From: an uncultured Alphaproteobacteria bacterium
GTDB lineage: Bacteria > Pseudomonadota > Alphaproteobacteria > CAAGCB01 > CAG-977
Direction: 5' to 3'
DNA length: 49,256 bases
NCBI GenBank assembly: GCA_944390195.1
Contig: CALXOZ010000016.1
Location: forward strand, 1-49,256
Of this stretch, positions 39,644-46,512 are shown in pieces (position 1 is the stretch's first letter; each line of letters starts with the position of its first letter). The notes under the pieces were generated by a model. That model did no database searches and had not been told where the DNA came from. It saw nothing but the letters and a program-made list of their open reading frames with translations. The position numbers were made by a program, and so were the translations under genes.

Positions 39644-41668
39644 ATGAAAAAATATAAAGGTGGATCCGTTCTTTTTTGCATACTTTTTTTTGCGATTTTC
39701 TTTTTGTCTATGCCGGTACCATCTCAGGCATCATTTATTGGGTTTGAGACATTGGAATATACAAATGAAGAAGAAAAAAGTTGCAATCTTCAAGAAGAAC
39801 TCGGGCAAGCTGTTGGGGGCAAATGGTGGGAAGCTCCGTTGACCGCGATTTTAGATGCCTCTGTCGCTGTGGGGGAAAATACATTCAACAGTGTTGCGCG
39901 CGGTGCTGAAAAGCTGATGTTTGTCGGTTTGGGTTTGTGGCTGGCGGTGTTCACTTTGAAAATTGTCGGAGGAATGCAAGAGTCGGATCCGATGGACAAT
40001 CTGACAAAAATTGGCGGAATGATTTTTAAAGGGGGAATAGCTTCCGCTTTATTGTTAAATTCCAATTTTTTCTTTTCGTATTTTTTCGCGCCGATTGTTC
40101 AAGCGGGAGCCGCTTTTGTTAATATAGGTCCGTCTGTTTCAATTGGTAGTGGATCCGGATTGTCGGAAGTCGCTGCCGCTTTGAAGCAAATGGCGGATGG
40201 AATACATGATTCTACTGCGCAAATGATAGGTCGTGCAGACTTTTTGAGCTGCATTATGAACATTCATATTTTCCAGATTATGGGGAAAACTATTTTTACT
40301 TTGCAGGATCCGGGTGGTTGGACGACAGCTTGTATGATTCGTATCGGTGCCTTTTTCTTTTTAGCGGCTTTTCCGTTCTTTTTGATGGATGCGTGCTTCC
40401 GTATGGGGGTAACAGCTGCGTTGTGCCCGTTATTCATCGTGGCTTGGGTGTTCCCGTCTACTGCGGATTTCGCCAAAAAAGGGTTGAATTCGGTTTTGAA
40501 TCTGGCGTTTACATTCATGATGCTGAAGATTTCTATGGATATGGCGGTTCAGTTGTTGATTGCTGCGACAGGAATCGGTGGAATAGCTCAAGATAAGGAA
40601 AGTCAGAAAAAATATGTGTGTCTGTTTAAATGGGCTCATTTAGGCGGCGGCGAAGATCCGTGTATGTCTGGCGGTGAGCCTGTTTATGAAGACGAAGGTA
40701 GTAATGTTCTGGTCTTTATTGTATGCGTCGTTTACGGTTTGATGCTGATGAAAAGCGCAGGGCAACTCGCGAACTATTTTGCAGATACGAGTTTCAAAAA
40801 TGATGCAGCTTTCCAAGCCGCTAAGGGTACAGGTAGAATGATGGGAAGCGGTATAAAATACGGTGTAAAGGCGGCAGGTGCTGCGCAGGATCGTGTGGCT
40901 TTGCATAATGACCGTGCTGCTGCGAGGACAGTCGAAAAGGATCGTCGGGCTCGTGAAGATGCCAAAAACAATAACCGTCCTTATACGCCTCCGACGGGAA
41001 AGGCCGCGAAACGCCTTGATAAGGCAAAACAACGGTTGCAACGTAATGGGGCATTGAAGGCAGACGGATCTGAAACGCAAAAGTATGCTGAATTACTCAA
41101 AAACGGTAAGGCTCGGACATTGTTAAACGGGTTGACAATGGGAAAAGGATTTAAAGATCAAAGTTGGTCTTATAAAGGACTTCGTGGTGCAGCTCAGGCT
41201 CAAAGTCTGGATTCTGTGTCGACAACTTTACAAAGAGATGCAAAGACTTCTTCTGATTGGGCGAGTGTTGCTCAGCAACGTTTCGACCATGCTCCTTCTG
41301 ATCGTTACGATAAGGCTTTAGTCGGTCAAAAGCAGTTTGACAAGGATATGGTTGCTCATGCGCAGAATAAAGCTCAGTATCAACAAAAATTGGCGGCGAA
41401 TCCGGCTTATTCAGCCTCAATTCAAGGAAGAACTGAATATGCAAGCTTGATGAATGAAGAAAGGGATTTGAATAAGCGTCAGAAAAAAGGCGGTTTTGAT
41501 GATTATATCCGTACGGGAATACAACCGAAGGGGTATGGCTATAACTGGTCTTCTTCTTATTCGGGTGGTTCATCTTCAGGCGGTTCTGGTGCTTCTTCAG
41601 GTGGCGCTGGCAGAAGTTCCGGTTCTTCTTCTGGTAGTTCCGGTGGGAGTTCCGGTGGCAGCAAATAG
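39644..41668 (+). CDS. VirB6/TrbL-like polytopic secretion protein 1
   Basis: The 674-residue protein starts at ATG 39644 (AAAGGA upstream, typical signal peptide ending PSQA) rather than 39593. At least five membrane segments (about 70-330) have the VirB6/TrbL arrangement: LMFVGLGLWLAVFTLKIVGG, NLTKIGGMIFKGGIASALL, MGVTAALCPLFIVAWVFP. The C-terminal half is soluble, basic and Ala/Gln-rich, ending in a Gly/Ser-rich tail (from about 635). VirB6-type proteins form the inner-membrane pore base. This is the first of three tandem copies. Confidence 0.82.
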   Translation: MKKYKGGSVLFCILFFAIFFLSMPVPSQASFIGFETLEYTNEEEKSCNLQEELGQAVGGKWWEAPLTAILDASVAVGENTFNSVARGAEKLMFVGLGLWLAVFTLKIVGGMQESDPMDNLTKIGGMIFKGGIASALLLNSNFFFSYFFAPIVQAGAAFVNIGPSVSIGSGSGLSEVAAALKQMADGIHDSTAQMIGRADFLSCIMNIHIFQIMGKTIFTLQDPGGWTTACMIRIGAFFFLAAFPFFLMDACFRMGVTAALCPLFIVAWVFPSTADFAKKGLNSVLNLAFTFMMLKISMDMAVQLLIAATGIGGIAQDKESQKKYVCLFKWAHLGGGEDPCMSGGEPVYEDEGSNVLVFIVCVVYGLMLMKSAGQLANYFADTSFKNDAAFQAAKGTGRMMGSGIKYGVKAAGAAQDRVALHNDRAAARTVEKDRRAREDAKNNNRPYTPPTGKAAKRLDKAKQRLQRNGALKADGSETQKYAELLKNGKARTLLNGLTMGKGFKDQSWSYKGLRGAAQAQSLDSVSTTLQRDAKTSSDWASVAQQRFDHAPSDRYDKALVGQKQFDKDMVAHAQNKAQYQQKLAANPAYSASIQGRTEYASLMNEERDLNKRQKKGGFDDYIRTGIQPKGYGYNWSSSYSGGSSSGGSGASSGGAGRSSGSSSGSSGGSSGGSK

Positions 41669-41757
41669 GAAAAGGTCATTTTCCTAGAAGCGGGTTTGTT
41701 TTGTGGGTATGACACAGCAGTGTTGATAGGCTTAATACTTTTATAAAGGATCGGTAA

Positions 41758-43239
41758 ATGTTGAAGCATTTCAGGTTATTTTTTAAACAATATCGAATCA
41801 CTCGGGTAGTGGGCCTGTTGTTGTTTGTTCTCTTAAGTGCATCATTAACAGGATGTGCCGGCGCTGAAACCAAATCTCAGGGGGAGGAAGCTGCCAAAGC
41901 AGAACAAACAGCATCAAACTGCTGGACATGTTCTTTATTTGAACTTGCTTTTGATGCTGCGAATTCCGCTTCTGCCAATATTGTTTCATCGACGGCAACC
42001 AGCTCCATTTCCTTGTTGGCAGTGTGCTATGGGTTGTGGTTAGCTATATTTATCTTGAAATTCATCTCCTCTATGAAGGAATTGGAAACAAGTGATTTCT
42101 GGAAAGGATTGGCGATACAGACTTTTTGGGTAACGTTGTGTGCCGCAATGTTGAGGGATTTGGCAAATGGTTCATCTTCTTCAATTATAAATATGATAGT
42201 AAATCCAATCTTTTCTTCATTTGTTGATTTGGGGTTGATGATTATCAATGCTTCAGGCTTGGATATTCCGTGTTCGCCGGGAGGAACGCCGGAAAGCGGT
42301 CTTCTTTGCTTGGTCGCTTCTTTGCAAGAGAAGTTGAATCTAACAATAGCTTTTACCCTCTTAGGGGTTTATTTACCGGTTAACGTATACCTCATATTAA
42401 TAGGTTTGGGAATGTGGTGTGTCTCCTGTTATATGATGGTTTATATGCCTGTATTGTTACTGGATTGCGTTTTCCGTTACGGTATCTTATTGTGCCTGTC
42501 GCCCTTGATTATCGTTGCGTATGCGTTTAAATCAACACGTTCCTTTTCTAATAAGGCTATGGCAATATTGATGGAAATCGGTTTTGCCATGGTTGGGATG
42601 TGTGTGTTTATTGCCGTAACGGTAGAAGTGATGACTATGTATATTTTCAGGTTTATCCCTTTTGTTCGGGCTCCGGCTTCTTTTGTAGGAAATCCAACCG
42701 GACTTTATGAAAAAATGATGGGACCTGGGTTGACAGGGCTGATTTTCGTCATGATTTTTTTGATATATTTCGGAAAAGTTATTTTGGAATTGATGGCTTT
42801 GTTTAGTGGTGGCGCAGGCGGATTGGGAAGTACTGCTGCATCGACCTATGCCGGAACGAAGAGTTTGGCTAAAGGAGCAGGACAAGTCGCCAAATTCGGG
42901 ATTAACCGTAAAATGCGTAAGAATGACCAAAAGGCAAAAAAAGAAAAACAAGCTTTGGATAAAAAAATGGCTGAAACCGGGAAGTTGTCAGATAAAGAAC
43001 AGTTGAAGTTAGGAGATCTGAATAACCGTTTACAAAACAGAGGATATTTGGCCAAGGATAGTAAAGGGCAATTGCAAGAAACCAATGCTTATAAAAACTT
43101 AGATAGTAAAAGCATTAGGAATTGGGCTTCAGGTGTAGCCGAGGATTGGGGATCTTCTCGTTCAAAACAGAATGCTAATCGTAGAGAAACTGGGGAACAA
43201 GAAGTAAAAGAAAATGAAAAAAAGGAAAACAGTGGATAA
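41758..43239 (+). CDS. VirB6/TrbL-like secretion protein 2, with lipoprotein signal
   Basis: The 493-residue paralogue has an N-terminus (FVLLSASLTGCAGAE) that is a lipobox, L-T-G-C at residues 30-33, so the mature protein would be lipidated at the cysteine. After it comes a CWTCSLFELAFDAAN element and then membrane segments (GLWLAIFILKF, LIFVMIFLIYFGKVI) plus the C-terminal basic soluble region. Lipobox on a polytopic VirB6-like protein is unusual; the Cys pair CWTC recurs in copy 3 (CWSC). Confidence 0.8.
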   Translation: MLKHFRLFFKQYRITRVVGLLLFVLLSASLTGCAGAETKSQGEEAAKAEQTASNCWTCSLFELAFDAANSASANIVSSTATSSISLLAVCYGLWLAIFILKFISSMKELETSDFWKGLAIQTFWVTLCAAMLRDLANGSSSSIINMIVNPIFSSFVDLGLMIINASGLDIPCSPGGTPESGLLCLVASLQEKLNLTIAFTLLGVYLPVNVYLILIGLGMWCVSCYMMVYMPVLLLDCVFRYGILLCLSPLIIVAYAFKSTRSFSNKAMAILMEIGFAMVGMCVFIAVTVEVMTMYIFRFIPFVRAPASFVGNPTGLYEKMMGPGLTGLIFVMIFLIYFGKVILELMALFSGGAGGLGSTAASTYAGTKSLAKGAGQVAKFGINRKMRKNDQKAKKEKQALDKKMAETGKLSDKEQLKLGDLNNRLQNRGYLAKDSKGQLQETNAYKNLDSKSIRNWASGVAEDWGSSRSKQNANRRETGEQEVKENEKKENSG

Positions 43240-43380
43240 TTTCTTTTTTTCCTGATGTATCTAAAAGCGTAAAAGGGGATTGGAAAACAAATTTTGAAAG
43301 TTGATTAACAAATATAGGACTAGAGAACAAGAATAGTTATCTAAAAATATAGCTTGCATTAACAGAATAGGGCGGAAAAA

Positions 43381-43554
43381 GTGTCAAGATTTAAGCAATA
43401 TTTGTTTTTAGGAGGGCTGCTTGTTTTTTTTCAATCGAGTTTGGTAAAAGGGGTTTTCCAATCATCGGCTTTTTTAAATACGGTTTTAGGATTTATCGTT
43501 TTTTTGTTAATTGTTGCTGTCGTTGTAACCTATTATGCAAAGAGACGTTTTTAG
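43381..43554 (+). CDS. Small membrane protein of 57 residues between VirB6-like genes
   Basis: The GTG-started frame has AGGGCGG upstream. The product is two hydrophobic segments, LFLGGLLVFF and TVLGFIVFLLIVAVVVTYY, with a basic end AKRRF. It lies between copies 2 and 3 in a 365-bp gap, on the same strand, so it probably belongs to the secretion unit; its size and topology recall VirB2/VirB3-like subunits but homology cannot be claimed. It escapes a simple length cut-off. Confidence 0.55.
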   Translation: MSRFKQYLFLGGLLVFFQSSLVKGVFQSSAFLNTVLGFIVFLLIVAVVVTYYAKRRF

Positions 43555-43604
43555 AAAGCTAGAAAATTATGAGTTCCTGTAAATAGAGGAAAGGTTTTAG
43601 GGTC

Positions 43605-45248
43605 ATGGCAAGAAAAATAATAAGAAAACATTTATTTATCGGACTGACAATAATCTTTGGTTTAATGATGTGTATGTCATTCGATCATGCTGTGGCACAA
43701 GAATTGTCGTCTTCTGAAATGCAACGGTTGTATGAATTGCAAAATGACCCGGAAGCGGCTAAAGATCCTGCGAAACAAAAAGAAATGGCCGATTTGTCTG
43801 CAAGGGCTGCAGCAGCAAAGGAATCTGAAGGGGCATCCAAGGGGATGAACGATTCAACGATGGCAACCTTCTGTAATAATTGGGATGAAAATCTGGCAGA
43901 GTATTCAGGACAGGAAAATTGTTGGTCTTGTAAAATATTTATTATGTTCTTTGATGCCGCAAACAAAATTGCCGGTCAAGTCAACGGAGCTCTTACAGGT
44001 CCTGCCGGAAAAATATTAATTTTAGGCGTTGCATTATGGACCGTTTTTAATGTTGCCGCTTTATTTAGTAGCGTTACCGACGCTCCAGACATAATGGGTT
44101 TTTTGACTAAATTCGGAGGTATGATTCTAAAAGCCGGTTTTGCATGGTGTTTTTTAGAAGGGGGGTCAAGTCTTGCTTTCCACTATATCGTAAATCCGGT
44201 GTTATCTGCTGCAGCGGGATTAAGTGCTCAAGTGTTGAGTTTGACGAATTCGGCTGTGAATTGTACAATAGACAGTAATAGTATGGTGGACGGATCTATA
44301 AACGCACCAATGGGAGCGGGAGTGCGGGATTCTTTGGATTGTATGATAAAGGCTATCGCTTCAGGGATGGCTCGGAGTCAATCCATAGCTCAAGGTTTGC
44401 GTTGCGGGTCATTTTTCTGGTTTGAAGTGGATTTTTGGTTCCTTCCAGGGCCTAAGTTCTATATCATGAATCCTCTTATGTGGTTATTTGGTATGATGTT
44501 GGGATGTTTATTCTGGATTATATCGTTCATGTTCCCGATTGCCATGTTGGATGTGATCTTTAGAATAGGGTTATTGGTTGCAATGTTGCCAATGTTCATT
44601 TTAGCTTGGGTTTTCCCGATTACGGCACGATTTGCAAAAACAGCTTGGGATATATTCCTTCATTCATGCATGGTATTTACCATAACAGGTTTGATTATCG
44701 GCATGATCGTAACAATGGTTGAAACATCTTGGGTTGCTGGATCTGGAGGAAATTTCGAAGAATTTCAAGCAAAAATGGAAGCATCTTCTTATGTCGAAGC
44801 GTGGAATATGCTGTTTGATGCCGGACTTGGTGCTGGCTTGGCAAGTTTGTTTATTGTCATGACTGTGGGTGTGTGGGGGATTTATCTGGCTCCTGTTCCG
44901 GATAAATTGTCGAAATCATTCTTAGGCTCAAGCCTAGACTTTCCTGACAGTTGTGCCATAAAAGCCATTCGTGGAACTTTGTTCTTTATAGTAGATGTGA
45001 TTATGTTTATAATTACGCTGATTTCTTTCGGGGCTACGGCGTGTGTTTATGCCTTAAAGTTCTTCTCCTATCTCAAACGGACGATGGATGCCTTGCGTAA
45101 GGTTCAGGATGCTTTGGAAAAAGCAAAGAAGATGCAAGAAAGAATTCAGAAATTGCAGGAGAAAATTAACAAAGTTCAGAGCGTTGCCAATAAAGTTAAA
45201 AGTGGTGTTCAAACGGCAAAGAATGCTTTTAATTCTGGGACAAGCTGA
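43605..45248 (+). CDS. VirB6/TrbL-like polytopic secretion protein 3
   Basis: The 547-residue paralogue has a signal peptide (residues 1-31, ending DHAVA), a short charged region, then CWSCKIFIMFFDAAN (shared Cys-x-x-Cys and FDAAN with copy 2), membrane segments ILGVALWTVFNVAALF, IMFPIAMLDVIFRIGLLVAMLPMF-type, and AWVFPITARFAKTAWDI (shared with copy 1). The C-terminus is a coiled coil with Lys/Gln/Glu repeats (KKMQERIQKLQEKINKVQ). Three tandem VirB6-like genes recall the multi-copy VirB6 sets of Rickettsiales. A terminator follows. Confidence 0.82.
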   Translation: MARKIIRKHLFIGLTIIFGLMMCMSFDHAVAQELSSSEMQRLYELQNDPEAAKDPAKQKEMADLSARAAAAKESEGASKGMNDSTMATFCNNWDENLAEYSGQENCWSCKIFIMFFDAANKIAGQVNGALTGPAGKILILGVALWTVFNVAALFSSVTDAPDIMGFLTKFGGMILKAGFAWCFLEGGSSLAFHYIVNPVLSAAAGLSAQVLSLTNSAVNCTIDSNSMVDGSINAPMGAGVRDSLDCMIKAIASGMARSQSIAQGLRCGSFFWFEVDFWFLPGPKFYIMNPLMWLFGMMLGCLFWIISFMFPIAMLDVIFRIGLLVAMLPMFILAWVFPITARFAKTAWDIFLHSCMVFTITGLIIGMIVTMVETSWVAGSGGNFEEFQAKMEASSYVEAWNMLFDAGLGAGLASLFIVMTVGVWGIYLAPVPDKLSKSFLGSSLDFPDSCAIKAIRGTLFFIVDVIMFIITLISFGATACVYALKFFSYLKRTMDALRKVQDALEKAKKMQERIQKLQEKINKVQSVANKVKSGVQTAKNAFNSGTS

Positions 45249-45254
45249 TAAATT

Positions 45255-45290
45255 GAAAAAAGACTCCGTTTTAAACGGAGTCTTTTTTTT
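45255..45290 (+). terminator. Terminator after the VirB6-like set
   Basis: GACTCCG (45262-45268) pairs with CGGAGTC (45276-45282) over TTTTAAA, extended by AAAAAA and TTTTTTTT flanks; a textbook terminator 7 nt after the last stop codon. Confidence 0.92.
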
Positions 45291-45372
45291 AGCAGTGTTG
45301 TAATTTTCTTTTAAAAAAGTTATAAGAATAAAGTGACTAATATTTTAGGGTTGACAGATAAAGGACATTGGA

Positions 45373-46368
45373 ATGGAAGAGATCATCTTTCCGAATCAAA
45401 TTCGTATGTATCGCCGCGTACGCGGGCGTTCTATGCAAGAATTAGCTGATTTTTTAGGTGTTAGTCTTTCCGCTGTAAGCAAAATTGAAAAAGGGTATCG
45501 GCGTATAGATCAAGAGCAATTAGTTCGTATAGCGGAGTTTTTAGATTGTCCGTTACAAGAAATTTTTGTGAATGAAGCGAGTTCCCAACCTGATGTCGTT
45601 CAGGCATGGAGGCGTGAACAGGAAAGACGCAATCGTGTCAATGAACGTTGCGGTTTGAAAATGTTGGGAGCCGGATTACGTTATATTCGGGGACAGAAAA
45701 ATTTAACATTGGCTGATGTTGCAGACGGTTCGGAGCTGACGTTGTCGGTGTATCATCGTATAGAGATGGGGCAAAGAGAGGTTTCGGAAGATGAAATTTC
45801 CCGGATAGCGAGAGCTTTAGGGTATACGAATGATGAATTGCAAAAACAAATTTATGATTTGGATAAAGCCGGAGCCTTAGAAGAATTCATACAAAGAAAT
45901 GATTCACGTTATAGGACTGTTGGCGGTGTGAAGACTGGTTATCCGGAGTTGCCGGTTTCCAGAGTTTCAGGTGTTAGACAGGAACGCAATGATGTCGTGT
46001 TGCAAGTTTATGGTCAAGCAGGAGAAAATGGTACGGTAATCATAGATCGTCAGGCCTCTTTGGGAACCGTGACATGTTCGTCTAAGGCGGTTAATCCGAT
46101 GTCATCTTATGCCGTATCCTTATGTACAAGGCGATTAGGTAATTTATTACCGGCACGATCGGTTTTGATTGTCGATCCGACGAAAATGGTCGGTTTAGGG
46201 GATATTGCGGTTATGTACATTAATGATATGGAAGCCCGTTTAATTAGTGTGCGAGAAGATATAGACGGAAAGCTTTTCGGGGTTTTATGGAATCCGGAAG
46301 AAAAGATTGAAATTCCGGAAGACAAGGCTTCTGCTTTACATCGTATAGTTCAAATTTATTTACCCTAG
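45373..46368 (+). CDS. Double helix-turn-helix XRE regulator with S24-like C-terminal domain
   Basis: The 331-residue protein has an XRE domain 1 at about 8-62 (RSMQELADFLGVSLSAVSKI), XRE domain 2 at about 92-150 (LTLADVADGSELTLSVYHRI), and a C-terminal beta domain (220-331) with SVLIVDPTKMVGLGDIAVMYI and LHRIVQIYLP that matches the S24/CI-like fold. The catalytic Ser and Lys of cleaving repressors are not where expected (Arg-Leu in the Lys region), so it is probably not self-cleaving. AAAGGA precedes the ATG. It sits between the VirB6-like set and the giant protein, so it probably controls the secretion locus. Confidence 0.8.
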   Translation: MEEIIFPNQIRMYRRVRGRSMQELADFLGVSLSAVSKIEKGYRRIDQEQLVRIAEFLDCPLQEIFVNEASSQPDVVQAWRREQERRNRVNERCGLKMLGAGLRYIRGQKNLTLADVADGSELTLSVYHRIEMGQREVSEDEISRIARALGYTNDELQKQIYDLDKAGALEEFIQRNDSRYRTVGGVKTGYPELPVSRVSGVRQERNDVVLQVYGQAGENGTVIIDRQASLGTVTCSSKAVNPMSSYAVSLCTRRLGNLLPARSVLIVDPTKMVGLGDIAVMYINDMEARLISVREDIDGKLFGVLWNPEEKIEIPEDKASALHRIVQIYLP

Positions 46369-46415
46369 TGCAGTATATATAAGTATATTTATCAAAAGAA
46401 ATGATAAAAAGAAAA

Positions 46416-46452
46416 AACGCTGTAGATTAAAGATCTGTTAATCTACAGCGTT
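46416..46452 (+). terminator. Terminator after the double-HTH regulator
   Basis: AACGCTGTAGATTAA (46416-46430) pairs perfectly, 15 bp, with TTAATCTACAGCGTT (46438-46452) over a 7-nt loop, with an A run before and TT after; works in both directions. Confidence 0.88.
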
Positions 46453-46512
46453 TAGTATTAAACTGAATATTTCTTGTTCAAAGGAATATGTTATCGCGCG
46501 TTTGGAGAAAAT

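Noticed and set aside
31416-45248. A Dot/Icm (type IVB) label for the secretion locus
   Set aside because: VirD4- and VirB6-like parts are visible, but no diagnostic DotB/DotC/DotD/IcmX-type genes are in the window; the class cannot be fixed.
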